Assembly (NCBI RefSeq): GCF_001421415.1
Contig: NZ_LMKH01000034.1
Location: forward strand, 186,001 to 250,000
Source of the DNA: Sphingomonas sp. Leaf208
GTDB lineage: Bacteria; Pseudomonadota; Alphaproteobacteria; Sphingomonadales; Sphingomonadaceae
Direction: 5' to 3'
DNA: 64,000 nt
A model generated the notes under the pieces. That model did not search any database, was not told where the DNA came from, and saw only the letters and a program-made list of their open reading frames with translations. A program made the translations under genes and the position numbers. This document shows, piece after piece, positions 35,728 through 44,902 of the stretch. Each line of letters opens with the position of its first letter. Position 1 is the stretch's first letter.

Positions 35728-36890
35728 GATGACATACTGCCTGCGATGGCGCGGACGGCGCGCACGATGGGGACGGGGGGCTTGCCGGTCAGAACCCGAG
35801 CCTTGTCGGAAAGCGTCGAGCGTCCGGCGTAGAAACGGCCGATAAGCGAGGGGGAGAGGCGGTAAAAGCGCTCGAGGATGCGGTAGCGTTCCTCCGGCTC
35901 GGCGGCGCGGAACAACATCGTGTCGAGCATCCGGTAGAATCCGCGCGACTTCCACGTCGCCCGCGCCATCGCATGCGTCGCATCGTGGAGTTTCGCGCCC
36001 GAGAAATCGCCGAGGCCCGCAAGCATGGAAGCAGTCCGAACCGCGTCGGGCAGCGAGTACCCCGTGGTCGGATGGAACATCCCCGCGCGCATGCCGGCCT
36101 TCGCCACCCGAGCACCGCCCGACCGCCAATACGCCTCGAAATCGCCCCCCATCGCGACCGGAAGCACGCCGGACTCTTCGCGTACGACGCTCTCGACCGA
36201 CCAGCCGCGCCCGGCAACATAGTCGTCGATCCGCGCGCCCAGCACCGGAATATCGAGATCGGGCGTGTCGCTGTAATAGGTGTCCTCGACGAACATCCGC
36301 TTGGCCGAGAACGGCAGGCAATAGACGAAGCGATACCCGTCGATCTGCGGAATGGTCGCGTCCATCACCATCGGCCGCGGGCTTTCGTGCGGCACGCTCA
36401 ACGCCAGTTCGCGCCCGAGAAACTTCTGCCACGCGAGATCGAGCAGCGACAAATCGCCCGCCCCCCGCGCGTCGATCACGCCAGTCGCCTCGATCCGGTC
36501 GCCATCGGCCAGCACAACCGCGGTCGCACTCGCCCCCGACACCTTCCGCCCGAGCATCAAAGCATGCGGCGGAAGTACGCGGCGAACCTCGCGGTCGAGC
36601 CGCGTGCTCTCGATCGAATAATAGGTCGCATCGATCGTCCGCTCATGCGCCGGGAAGCGCACGTCGTATCCGCGCCACGCATGCACCACGAGCGGCGCGA
36701 CGATCCAGCGATCGCCTTGCGCCACGTCGCTGCCGAAGAACGACCAGAGATGATTGCCGCCGACGACTGGCGCAGCGTCGATCAGCCGCACGTCCAACGC
36801 CGGATGCTTTGCTTTCAGCGCCAGCGCAATCATCCCGCCGGCCAAACCCGCGCCAACGATCGCAACGTCGCAGGAGATCGTCGATGCCAT
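35724..36890 (-). CDS. crtY: Lycopene beta-cyclase
   Basis: 388 residues from ATG 36890. An ATG at 37070 is in frame but its 60 extra residues (QNPRFPFLPLRLARASHLPL...) come from repeat family B and are rejected. FAD/NAD motif VAIVGAGLAGGMIALALK, substrate signature FGSDVAQGD-like and GMFHPTTGYSLPDAVRTA typical of bacterial lycopene cyclases. It forms both rings of beta-carotene. Leads the crtY-crtI unit. Confidence 0.92.
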   Translation of the reverse strand: MASTISCDVAIVGAGLAGGMIALALKAKHPALDVRLIDAAPVVGGNHLWSFFGSDVAQGDRWIVAPLVVHAWRGYDVRFPAHERTIDATYYSIESTRLDREVRRVLPPHALMLGRKVSGASATAVVLADGDRIEATGVIDARGAGDLSLLDLAWQKFLGRELALSVPHESPRPMVMDATIPQIDGYRFVYCLPFSAKRMFVEDTYYSDTPDLDIPVLGARIDDYVAGRGWSVESVVREESGVLPVAMGGDFEAYWRSGGARVAKAGMRAGMFHPTTGYSLPDAVRTASMLAGLGDFSGAKLHDATHAMARATWKSRGFYRMLDTMLFRAAEPEERYRILERFYRLSPSLIGRFYAGRSTLSDKARVLTGKPPVPIVRAVRAIAGSMSS

Positions 36891-36996
36891 GCCTCCGACT
36901 AGCGCAAAGCGGGGGACACGAAAACAACCTTTCCGAACCAATCGCCCGCGAAGACAACCTGCGTTGCCGGAGGTGGGGGCAGGGACTCCCTTAGTA

Positions 36997-37119
36997 TCCT
37001 CCCCCGCCAGGGGGAGGTGGCTGGCCCTAGCCAGACGGAGGGGGAGGAAAGGGAAACGTGGGTTCTGCATCCTCCCCCTCCGTCACCTCCGGCGACACCT
37101 CCCCCTGGCGGGAGAGGAT
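36997..37119. repeat. Palindromic repeat, family B
   Basis: ATCCTCCCCCGCCAGGGGGA on the left and CCCCCTGGCGGGAGAGGAT on the right, with inner CAGACGGAGGGGGAGG and CCTCCCCCTCCGTC. Same organisation as at 18927. Confidence 0.85.
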
Positions 37120-37189
37120 CGAACGATTAAGCATAGCGGCGTGCGAACGTGCGAACGTGCGAACCGTACGAAGAGAAAAAGCCCAACCT

Positions 37190-37349
37190 GCCCCCCTCCC
37201 TGAAAGGGTGGGGCTGGGGGTGGGTCGGCTTCCGCAAGTTCGAACGCTTGCGACTAAGGGGGGTAGGGGGGACTGGCCTCCTCAAACCGGAACGCCAGTG
37301 GCTCAAGCTGGCCGACCCACCCCCGACCCCTCCCTTCCAGGGAGGGGAG
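37190..37349. repeat. Palindromic repeat, family C
   Basis: CCCCCCTCCCTGAAAGGGTG on the left, CCCTCCCTTCCAGGGAGGGG on the right, inner GGGGGTGGGTCGGC and GCCGACCCACCCCC, around a core of about 75 bp. Confidence 0.8.
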
Positions 37350-37400
37350 AGTGCGCGGCGACGGATACCCTTCCACCAAGATCGCTCTTAGACAGTACGA

Positions 37401-37952
37401 ATGCCTACATCCGCCCCCAAACTAACCACCGCCCGCCTGACCCTAACCGCCCACGCCGCCACCGACCTCGAAGACTGCGCCACGATGTGGACCGACCCGC
37501 GCGTCTACACGATGATCGGTGGCCAGCCGCGCACCCGAGAGGACGTCTGGATCCGCCTCCTCCGCTCGATCGGCCAATGGACGCTGTTCGGCTACGGCAG
37601 CTGGATCGCGCGAGACACCGCCGGCAACCTGATCGGCGAACTCGGCCTCATCGAAGCCCGCAGAGCCATCGAGCCCCCGATCGACGCCACCCCCGAAGTC
37701 GGCTGGACGCTAGCCGGCGACGCGCAAGGCAAGGGCTACGCCTCCGAAGCGCTCGCCGCGATCCTCGCCTGGACCGACGCGCGCATCCCCGCGACAACCT
37801 GCATCATAGACCCCGCCAACGCCCCCTCGATCCGTCTCGCGGAACGGCTGGGCTACGGCTTGCGCACCACGGGCACCTACCGAGACGCCCCGATTCTGAT
37901 CTTCGACCGAGTCGCGGCGTCGCAAAGTCCCGGCGCTATTTCTGCGCAGTAA
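37401..37952 (+). CDS. GNAT-family N-acetyltransferase (RimJ/RimL type)
   Basis: 183 residues. LTTARLTLTAHAATDLEDC at the start, then WTLAGDAQGKGYASEALAAI (acetyl-CoA binding) and DPANAPSIRLAERLGY match the RimJ/RimL-like group that acetylates N-terminal amines of proteins or small molecules. Substrate unknown. Overlaps by 17 bp with the convergent small membrane protein gene. Confidence 0.85.
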   Translation: MPTSAPKLTTARLTLTAHAATDLEDCATMWTDPRVYTMIGGQPRTREDVWIRLLRSIGQWTLFGYGSWIARDTAGNLIGELGLIEARRAIEPPIDATPEVGWTLAGDAQGKGYASEALAAILAWTDARIPATTCIIDPANAPSIRLAERLGYGLRTTGTYRDAPILIFDRVAASQSPGAISAQ

Positions 37953-38136
37953 CCACCGGAGTCTGCACCGACGCGATCGGCATGGGATCGCCCGCCCGAT
38001 CGTAGAACGCCATCAACACCAGCCCCAGCGCCAATATACTCCCCGCGATCACATAGATCAGGCTCTTGTGATCCCTGCCGGAATTAGCGCTGGTATTCGT
38101 GCCGGTATCCCCGCGCGCGGCGTTTTGATGTGCCAT
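37936..38136 (-). CDS. Small single-pass membrane protein, unknown function
   Basis: 66 residues, ATG preceded by ACGGAGAGAG. A hydrophilic N-terminus, one membrane helix (SLIYVIAGSILALGLVLMAFY) and a short outer tail. Similar small proteins are frequent in sphingomonads; no role can be assigned. Its 3' end overlaps that of the GNAT gene. Confidence 0.55.
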   Translation of the reverse strand: MAHQNAARGDTGTNTSANSGRDHKSLIYVIAGSILALGLVLMAFYDRAGDPMPIASVQTPVVTAQK

Positions 38137-38254
38137 GCATCTCTCTCCGTATTGGCAGGTCGTCCTGCTCTGGAGAGGGAGGCTATCAGGTTTCGCCGCA
38201 CTGCATAGAGGCTAATGCAACCGCATCGAACGCGCCGGGAAAACACCGCCCGAC

Positions 38255-40216
38255 CTACGCCAATCCCGGCGCGATCGGCCAATAGGTCGCATACCGCTCA
38301 TGCGCGACGCGGAAATACGGCACCATCCGCACCGGCTGCCGGTCCGCCGCGAGGATCGTGAACTCCAGCGGCCGGTCCCCCGCGCGCATCTTCTGCGCAA
38401 TCGTATCGGGATCGCCCGCCAGCGTCGGCGGCGCAAACGGCGCGGCATTATACTCGCCATATTTGCGCTCGTTGACGATGATGTCCGATCCCGGCGCCAG
38501 CCCCTCGCGCCCGAAGCTCCCCGCCATCACCAGCGGCCCATAAGTGAACGCGACGATATCCGGCGCGGCCGGCGATCGCTCGACCCCGGGTCGCATATCC
38601 AGCCGCAGTTCCACCGTATCGCCGTCGCGCCACCCCCGCGCCAATTCCAGATACCGCCCCGGATTGGTCGACCGCACCGCCTCGACCCCGTTTACCAGCA
38701 CCACCGCGGTCCGGCTCCACCCCGGATGCCGCAGCTTCAGCGTCAGCGCGGCCGGTCGCTTCAACGTCCAGCGCAGCGTCGTCGTCGCGGTGTCGGGGAA
38801 CGCCGTCACCTGCGTCAGCACCGCGTCCTTGTCCTTCCAGCGCACGGCGGAGGGCACGAACAAATTCACGTACAGCGCGCGGTCGTCGTGGAAATAGATC
38901 GAGTCGCGATATTTGACGTGGTTCTCCATCCCTGTGCCGGTGCAGCACCAGAACGAGTTCTCGGGCGTGTGATACAGCTTCATGTACCCCGGCCGCGCAC
39001 CCTGGAAGTACGTCGCCATGCCGCTGTCCGGGTCCTGCGACGCGAGAATCCCGTTATACAGCGTCCGCTCGTAATAATCGGCATAGCCCGCCTGCGGATC
39101 GTGCAGGAACAGCGCCCGCGTCAGCTTCAGCATGTTGTGCTGGCAACACGTCTCCGATCCCTTCGCCGACAGGACATGCTCGGCGAAATCGGCGACCGGA
39201 AAGAAATGCTCGTTGTCGCCGTGCCCGCCGGTCGCGAACGACCGCGTCAGCGCCACCGTCTTCCAGAAGAATTCGGACGCATCGCGGTATTCGGGCTTTC
39301 CCGTCACCTCCCACACCCGCTGGAAGCCGATGATCTTCGGCACCTGCGTATTGGCATGCAGCCCGTCGAGATGGTCGCGGCTCTTGGCCAGCGGCGCAAG
39401 GATCGCCTTGTGCGAGAACCGCTCCGCCATCGTCCGATACTCGGCGGTCCCGGTCATCGTGTAGAGGTCGGCGAACACCTCGTTCATGCCGCCATGCTCG
39501 GTATCCAGCATGGTCTCGAACTGCGCGTCGCTCAGCGGACGGCTCGCGACCACCGCCCAGTCCGCCAGCCGCAGCAGCACCGCGCGCGCCGTGCCGCTGT
39601 CCGCCAGCAACGTCGCATCGCGCAGGCCCGCATACACCTTGTGCAGCGTGTACCACGGCACGCCGGTGATCGGATCGCCGCGCAGATGCGCCGCCACCAG
39701 CGCCGGCCCGTCGGGGAATGCGCAGACCAGCCCGGTCCCCGACGCCGCCTGGCACGCCGCCAGTTCGCGCGCGATATGGTCGATCCGCGCCTTGAACCGT
39801 CGGTCGCCGGTCGATCGATACGCGAGCGCGCACGCCGACAGATAATGCCCCAGCGTATGCCCGTGGCAGTTGATGTCCGCCCACAGCGGATCCGATTCCC
39901 AGCCGCCATAGACCGGCGCCTTCGGTGCCAGCCCGGCATTCACCCGGAAATTGTGGAGCATCCGGTCGGGTTGCAGCGCGAGTAGATACGCCTCGGTCTT
40001 GCGCTGCGCATGCAGGAACGGCCCCTCGCCGAGCGTGACGTCGGCTAGGTCGAACGCCTGCAATGTCGCGGTCGGCACCGTCACGGGCACCACCTCTGGC
40101 GGCACGAACGCAAACGCCTGCGAACCGATCGACAGCGAGCCCACGGTCAGCGCCCCGGTCGCGACACCCGTCAGGAATTTCCGGCGGGATTGGCCCCCGC
40201 GGCACAGCTCGACCAT
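38255..40216 (-). CDS. Glycoside hydrolase family 127 (beta-L-arabinofuranosidase-like), Tat-exported
   Basis: 653 residues. A Tat signal (SRRKFLTG, then a hydrophobic stretch ending in GSQAFA) indicates folded export. The catalytic (alpha/alpha)6 region has WYTLHKVYAGL, the Cys pair CCQHN and FWCCTGTGMEN, residues that form the zinc-thiolate site and the nucleophilic cysteine of GH127 enzymes. It removes L-arabinofuranose from plant glycans. No transport or other glycan genes accompany it here. Longer than HypBA1 by the leader only. Confidence 0.88.
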   Translation of the reverse strand: MVELCRGGQSRRKFLTGVATGALTVGSLSIGSQAFAFVPPEVVPVTVPTATLQAFDLADVTLGEGPFLHAQRKTEAYLLALQPDRMLHNFRVNAGLAPKAPVYGGWESDPLWADINCHGHTLGHYLSACALAYRSTGDRRFKARIDHIARELAACQAASGTGLVCAFPDGPALVAAHLRGDPITGVPWYTLHKVYAGLRDATLLADSGTARAVLLRLADWAVVASRPLSDAQFETMLDTEHGGMNEVFADLYTMTGTAEYRTMAERFSHKAILAPLAKSRDHLDGLHANTQVPKIIGFQRVWEVTGKPEYRDASEFFWKTVALTRSFATGGHGDNEHFFPVADFAEHVLSAKGSETCCQHNMLKLTRALFLHDPQAGYADYYERTLYNGILASQDPDSGMATYFQGARPGYMKLYHTPENSFWCCTGTGMENHVKYRDSIYFHDDRALYVNLFVPSAVRWKDKDAVLTQVTAFPDTATTTLRWTLKRPAALTLKLRHPGWSRTAVVLVNGVEAVRSTNPGRYLELARGWRDGDTVELRLDMRPGVERSPAAPDIVAFTYGPLVMAGSFGREGLAPGSDIIVNERKYGEYNAAPFAPPTLAGDPDTIAQKMRAGDRPLEFTILAADRQPVRMVPYFRVAHERYATYWPIAPGLA

Positions 40217-40288
40217 AACGACACCCTCTTATGCTATCATTATTTGTCTGAGTAGCAGGCGTGTCGTGCAGGCGAAAGAGGCAGAGGG

Positions 40289-40630
40289 TCAGGGTACCCG
40301 GTGCGCGCAGACGTAGCCGGCGAACCGGGGCACGAGCCGCGTCGTCTGCATCGCGCCCATCGTCACCGAGGTCTGGCACGCCAGTCCGTCGCGGTGGGCG
40401 CAACGCCGGTCCGCGATATTGACGGCAGCCAGCCGCGCGCGGTCCAGCCGCGACAGGCTCCGCTCGAACCCGTCCTGGAGATAATCGAGGTCGCCGGGGG
40501 TAATCGTCCGTACACGGCGTGCCGGGCACAGCCTGTCGGTACGCCGCCCCAGCGCCTCGAACCCTGCACGGGTCGCGGGGGGCATACCGGAATACCCCGT
40601 TACGGTCAGGATCAACGCGAGCAGAACCAT
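40289..40630 (-). CDS. Small exported protein, unknown function
   Basis: 113 residues from ATG 40630, chosen because GGAG stands 6 bp upstream; ATGs at 40642 and 40645 are alternatives. Short hydrophobic leader (VLLALILTVTGYSG), then Arg-rich sequence with four cysteines (CPARR, RRCAHRD, ACQTS, VCAH), which may pair in disulfides. No family recognised. It follows GH127 on the same strand but is upstream of it, 73 bp before its start. Confidence 0.45.
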   Translation of the reverse strand: MVLLALILTVTGYSGMPPATRAGFEALGRRTDRLCPARRVRTITPGDLDYLQDGFERSLSRLDRARLAAVNIADRRCAHRDGLACQTSVTMGAMQTTRLVPRFAGYVCAHRVP

Positions 40631-40999
40631 CGACGACTCCATCATGCTGTATCGCCCGCGACTATCACGCGACTGCAACCACGTCTCGCGGCCCCCCTGG
40701 TCGAGGCGCTCCAATCACCGGCGCTGTGGTAATTCCGCTACGGGTGCGGTTGATTCCGATCAACATCGGCGCGCCGGGTCTGGTACTGACGATCACGACG
40801 GCTATGGGGTAACGCATCGCATGAGGTGGGGAGGTTTTCCCCCGGTTCATGTGGCGGGGCGCATGGGGCGGCTGGCTGATCACGGCGAGCCATCATCGGC
40901 GACATCACGAACGACACGGGTGCAACTATGGCCTCTATTTCCGCTTTTGGGATCGGCTCTGCGGCACCGACAAGCAACGCGGCGATCTTGCCGGCGCGC
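40631..40999. promoter_or_regulatory. Divergent intergenic region
   Basis: About 370 bp between the 113-residue gene and the DUF2141 gene, divergent in orientation. I see no repeat, hairpin of note or recognisable promoter. An open frame from 40928 continues into DUF2141. Confidence 0.3.
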
Positions 41000-41434
41000 A
41001 TGCGAAAGCGGCTGTTCGTAGTCGCGGCAGCAACGACGTGGGCGATGCTGTCGGCGGCGGCGCCCGTCACGCGGCTCGACGTCCAGGTCAACAATCTCCG
41101 CTCGTCGAAGGGGATGATCCGGATCTGCCTTACCGCGGACCCCGACAATTTCCCCGCCTGCGTCGACGACGCCAAGGCACTGACGCGGACGCTGCCCGCC
41201 AGTGTCCACGCCACCAGCTTTTCGGGCCTTCCCCAGCGCGGCTATGCGCTCGCGATCATCCATGACGAGAACAGCAATGCGAAGCTCGATACGATCGCGG
41301 GCATCCCGCGCGAGGGCTATGGTTTCTCGCGCAATGCCGCGGTCCGCTTCGGCCCGCCGCGTTTCGATGCCGCCCGGTTCATGCTTGCCGGTGATGCCGA
41401 AATGCAACAGGTAAAAATGCGTTACATCTTCTGA
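41000..41434 (+). CDS. DUF2141 exported protein
   Basis: 144 residues from ATG 41000, which puts the signal peptide (MRKRLFVVAAATTWAMLSAA) at the N-terminus; ATG 40928 would place 24 residues before it. NNLRSSKGMIRICLTADPDNFPAC, HDENSNAKLDTIAGIPREGYGFS and FTLAGDA-like residues match DUF2141, a beta-sandwich periplasmic family of unknown function. It stands just before the MipA/OmpV gene. Confidence 0.8.
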   Translation: MRKRLFVVAAATTWAMLSAAAPVTRLDVQVNNLRSSKGMIRICLTADPDNFPACVDDAKALTRTLPASVHATSFSGLPQRGYALAIIHDENSNAKLDTIAGIPREGYGFSRNAAVRFGPPRFDAARFMLAGDAEMQQVKMRYIF

Positions 41435-41445
41435 CCGATCGCAGC

Positions 41446-41470
41446 GGACCGAAAACGGTTTTACCGCGTT
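41446..41470 (+). promoter_or_regulatory. Possible EcfG-type (general stress) promoter
   Basis: GGACC at 41446-41450 and CGTT at 41467-41470 with a 16-bp spacer differ at one base from the alphaproteobacterial EcfG consensus GGAAC-N16/17-CGTT. It is 34 bp before the mipA-like start. Confidence 0.3.
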
Positions 41471-41503
41471 GCGACGTGGAACCTTTTTCTCCGGAGCATT
41501 TCC

Positions 41504-42367
41504 TTGCGCGCATTCACCCTTCTCATGTCTGCCGCAATTGCGGTGCTGGCAACCGCCACCCCGGTGCTCGCCCAGACCGATCCGAACCCGTCGCCAACGA
41601 TCACGGACCCGCGCGATAACAACCGTATCACCATAGCGGTCGGTGCGGTGTCGATGCCCGATTACGAGGGTGCGGACAGCAATTCCTTCACCCCCGCCGG
41701 CGCGATCGTCGGCACGGTGCGCGGGCATGACTTCTTCCTCCGCGGCACGCAGCTCTATTTCAACCTGATCCCGAACACGGGCGAAGTCGGCATCAACTAC
41801 GAAGTCGGCGTCATCGGCGGCATCCGCCGCGATCGCACCGGCGACATCGACAACCGCCAGGTCCGCGCACTCGGCAAGATCGATACCGCGTATGAACTCG
41901 GCGGCTATGTCGGCATTGGCAAGACCGGCGTCATCACCAGCGATTACGACACGATCACCGCGCGCGTCGCGTACGTCCACGACGTCTCGGGCACCTATGA
42001 CAGCTACGTCATCACCCCGCAGGTGAACTACACCACGCCGCTGTCGGTCCGCACGCTCGTCTCGCTCGGCGTGTCGGCGGATTACGCCGGCAAGGGCTTC
42101 GGCCGCACCTACGCGGCCGTGACACCGATCGGTACGCTGAACAGCGGCCTGCGCACCTACGACATCAACGACAGCGGCTTCCGTCGCGCGAACGCCTCGC
42201 TGTTCGTCGTGCAGAGTCTCTCGGGCGATCTGCGCCACGGCTTCGGCGTCGGCGCGGGCGTCCTCTACGGCCGCATGCTCGGCAAGTACAAGAACACGCC
42301 GATCGTCGCCGACGTCGGCGATGCGGACCAGTGGCTCTACGCCCTCGGCCTGACCTACACCTTCTAA
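41504..42367 (+). CDS. MipA/OmpV-family outer-membrane protein
   Basis: 287 residues from TTG 41504 (GGAG 7 bp upstream); ATG 41525 is an alternative. Signal peptide ends in PVLAQ. The mature protein shows the MipA/OmpV pattern: AVGAVSMPDYEGADS, then amphipathic strands, ending in the aromatic YALGLTYTF of a barrel. The family includes scaffold proteins for murein enzymes and porin-like proteins; the role here is not known. Confidence 0.88.
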   Translation: MRAFTLLMSAAIAVLATATPVLAQTDPNPSPTITDPRDNNRITIAVGAVSMPDYEGADSNSFTPAGAIVGTVRGHDFFLRGTQLYFNLIPNTGEVGINYEVGVIGGIRRDRTGDIDNRQVRALGKIDTAYELGGYVGIGKTGVITSDYDTITARVAYVHDVSGTYDSYVITPQVNYTTPLSVRTLVSLGVSADYAGKGFGRTYAAVTPIGTLNSGLRTYDINDSGFRRANASLFVVQSLSGDLRHGFGVGAGVLYGRMLGKYKNTPIVADVGDADQWLYALGLTYTF

Positions 42368-42376
42368 GCTATCGAT

Positions 42377-42409
42377 TTCGGCGGATCCGGCTCGGCCCGA
42401 TCCGCCGAA
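42377..42409. terminator. Hairpin after the MipA gene
   Basis: Perfect 11-bp arms TTCGGCGGATC / GATCCGCCGAA, 11-nt loop, 9 bp after the stop codon. It lacks a T-run, so it may be Rho-dependent or 3'-protective. Confidence 0.6.
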
Positions 42410-42417
42410 TGCGTTAC

Positions 42418-42448
42418 CTTTTCTCTCTCTCCGGTAGGGAGAGAAAAG
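42418..42448. repeat. Second hairpin before the ferritin-like genes
   Basis: CTTTTCTCTC and GAGAGAAAAG pair around CTCCGGTAGG. The rest of the 390-bp gap (42368-42758) shows only a short ACGGAC/GTCCGT hairpin near 42616. Confidence 0.5.
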
Positions 42449-42758
42449 AGGGCCTGCCGGGCGTTTTCCGGGAAGACCAGGGAAAGGTGAAGCCGGCATC
42501 CAGCCGCCACCAAAACCCCAATCATCGCAAGCAGGTAAGCCTCTCTGCCGGGTCGTGAAATTTATTTCATCGCACCCCCTTGAAGCGTGCATCCATTATT
42601 CATCCGCGTACGTTCCTCGCCACGGACGGCTTTTTTTATGTCCGTAATTGAGCGCGTTACGAGCGGGATTCGAGCAATCGACCCGATCGGGGCATGCCCC
42701 GTTGCGCGACTGCCGCAGAGCATTTCGACGTCCGCAACAGCAAGGGGAGGACCCTGAT

Positions 42759-43751
42759 ATGACCGAGAGCGTGCACCTGATCGAAGCCCTCGATGCGCGA
42801 GTGGAACGCCGCAGCGAGCGACGTGAATTCTTCAAGACCGCGCTGGGCGCCGCTGCGATGACCGCAGCCGGTGCGACCGCGCTGTCCTTCTCCACGTCGG
42901 CGTCGGCACAGACGATCACCGATGCGGACGTCCTGAACTTCGCACTCAACCTCGAATATCTCGAGGCGCAGTTCTATTCCTACGCCGCCTACGGCACCGG
43001 CCTCGACAACAGCCTGCTCAGCGGTACCAGCACGCAGGGCGCGGTTCGTGGCGGTCGCCAGGTCAATTTCACCGACCCCATCGTGCGCCAGTACGCACGT
43101 GAGATCGCGCAGGACGAGATCGCCCACGTCAAGTTCCTCCGCACCGCACTCGGCACCGCCGCCGTCGCGCAGCCGGTGATCGACGTCAGCGTCTCGCCGA
43201 CCAGCGCATTCTCGCTCGCGGCACAGGCTGCTGGCCTCGTCCCCGCCGGCACCGCGTTCGATCCCTATGCTTCGGACGAAGCGTTCCTGCTCGGTGCGTT
43301 CATCTTCGAAGACGTCGGCGTGACCGCATACAAGGGCGCTGCCCCGCTGCTCACCAGCAAGGCCTATCTCGAAGCCGCCGCCGGCCTGCTCGCGGTCGAG
43401 GCGTATCACGCCGCGATCGTCCGCACGACGCTGTACGGCAAGGGCATCGCGACCCCGTCGCTGCGCCAGTCGGCCGATGCGATCTCGAATGCACGCGACA
43501 GCCTCGACGGTACGACCGATCTCGATCAGGGCATCTCGCCCATCTCGCAGACGCCGATCAACCTGAGCACGACGCAGGCCGCGGTCACCGCGTCGAACAT
43601 CGTTCCGCTCGATGCGAACGGCGTCGCCTTCAGCCGCTCGGCCAGCCAGGTGCTCAACATCGTGTACCTCAACAAGGGTGCGGCGTCGGCAGGCGGGTTC
43701 TACCCGAACGGCATGAACGGCAACATCAAGACGAGCATCGCGGCAAGCTGA
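42759..43751 (+). CDS. Ferritin-like domain protein 1 (Tat-exported)
   Basis: 330 residues from ATG 42759 (GGGGAGG upstream). A twin-arginine-like leader ([18 protein letters not shown]...) ending at SASAQ. Mature part: [18 protein letters not shown] (helix with Glu) and [20 protein letters not shown] (E-x-x-H) repeated later as [11 protein letters not shown] and AVEAYHAAI, the four-helix Ferritin_2/DUF4439-like fold. Probably binds a di-metal site in the periplasm; activity unknown. Tandem paralogue next. Confidence 0.87.
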   Translation: MTESVHLIEALDARVERRSERREFFKTALGAAAMTAAGATALSFSTSASAQTITDADVLNFALNLEYLEAQFYSYAAYGTGLDNSLLSGTSTQGAVRGGRQVNFTDPIVRQYAREIAQDEIAHVKFLRTALGTAAVAQPVIDVSVSPTSAFSLAAQAAGLVPAGTAFDPYASDEAFLLGAFIFEDVGVTAYKGAAPLLTSKAYLEAAAGLLAVEAYHAAIVRTTLYGKGIATPSLRQSADAISNARDSLDGTTDLDQGISPISQTPINLSTTQAAVTASNIVPLDANGVAFSRSASQVLNIVYLNKGAASAGGFYPNGMNGNIKTSIAAS

Positions 43752-43800
43752 TCGGTCATCCGATCACCCGCTCTTCTTCGATATTCAGGGGATTAACCCA

Positions 43801-44823
43801 ATGACCGATCTCAATACCAAGCTGGAAATATTCGACGCGATCGCCAGCCGTCGCAACGAACGTCGTAACTTCCTGCGCTTCGCCGGCGGTTCCGCTCTCG
43901 CCATCGGCGGCGCCACGCTGCTCTCGGCATGCGGCAGCGACGATTCCGATCTAGCACCGACCCCGACTCCGGGACCGGCGCCGGTCGCAGCACTCAACGA
44001 CGCCGACGTGCTCAACGTCGCTCTCAACCTCGAATATCTCGAAGCGCAGTTCTACGCGTTCGCGGCATTCGGTGTCGGCCTCAACGCCAACATGCTGACC
44101 GGCATCGGTACGCAGGGTGCCGTCACCGGCGGTGCACAGGTGCCGTTCCAGGACACCGTCGTCCGTGAATACGCGCGCGAAATCGCGATCGACGAAGTCG
44201 CACACGTCGCCTTCCTGCGCTCGGCCCTCGGCAGCGCCGCCGTCGCCCAGCCTGCGATCGACATCTCGGTCGGCACGGCAGCCGCTCCGGGTGCGTTCAC
44301 CGCGGCCGCCCGTGCGGCTGGCGTCATCGGTGCGACGGGTGTGTTCAACCCCTATGCCGACGACAACAGCTTCCTGCTCGGCGCGTACATCTTCGAGGAC
44401 GTCGGTGTGTCGGCCTATAAGGGCGCAGCACCGCTGATCGCCAACAAGACCTATCTCGAGGCGGCCGCCGGCATCCTCGCCGCAGAGGCGTATCACGCAG
44501 GCCTGATCCGCACGATCCTGTACCGCAAGGGTCTGCAGACGCCGAACCCGATCCCGTCGCTCATCACTGCCGCGAACCAGATCAGCGACGCACGCGACAG
44601 CCTCGACGGCTCGAGCGACGACGACCAGGGCATCACCGGGTCGGATCCGACGATCTCGAACATCGTGCCCACCGACGCGAACGGCCTGGCCTACAGCCGC
44701 TCGGTCGCTCAGGTGCACAACATCGTCTACCTGACGCCCACTGCGAAGATCGGCGGCGGCTTCTTCCCCAACGGGACCAACAACCGCCTCGACTCGCTGC
44801 GGACAAGCGGCGCCAACGCGTGA
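43801..44823 (+). CDS. Ferritin-like domain protein 2 (Tat lipoprotein)
   Basis: 340 residues, about half identical to the preceding protein by eye. Leader RRNERRNFLRFAGG with a Tat-like motif and a lipobox LLSAC, so it is predicted to be lipid-anchored, unlike its paralogue. Helices carry [30 protein letters not shown] and AAEAYHAGLIRTILY. Distance to the upstream copy is 49 bp, so one transcript is likely. The pair is a recent duplication that diverged in anchoring. Confidence 0.87.
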   Translation: MTDLNTKLEIFDAIASRRNERRNFLRFAGGSALAIGGATLLSACGSDDSDLAPTPTPGPAPVAALNDADVLNVALNLEYLEAQFYAFAAFGVGLNANMLTGIGTQGAVTGGAQVPFQDTVVREYAREIAIDEVAHVAFLRSALGSAAVAQPAIDISVGTAAAPGAFTAAARAAGVIGATGVFNPYADDNSFLLGAYIFEDVGVSAYKGAAPLIANKTYLEAAAGILAAEAYHAGLIRTILYRKGLQTPNPIPSLITAANQISDARDSLDGSSDDDQGITGSDPTISNIVPTDANGLAYSRSVAQVHNIVYLTPTAKIGGGFFPNGTNNRLDSLRTSGANA

Positions 44824-44902
44824 TCGCGATCACTGCCTGAAACTGAAACCTTGGGCTGCGGCGAGCAATGGGAGCGCCGCGGCCCTCGTTTGGGGAACGA
44901 CC

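Larger units (their letters stand above)
36891..37400. other. Gene-free interval of 510 bp filled with palindromic repeats
   Basis: Apart from the upstream region of crtY and of the GNAT gene, this interval holds one family B repeat (36997-37119), a triple tandem of GTGCGAAC (about 37141-37164) and one family C repeat (37190-37349). No credible gene was found; the open frames here read through the repeats. Confidence 0.7.

Noticed and set aside
36891..37070. N-terminal extension of crtY by 60 residues
   Set aside because: The extra residues are a translation of repeat family B and of unrelated intergenic DNA. The conserved Rossmann motif begins right after the ATG at 36890.
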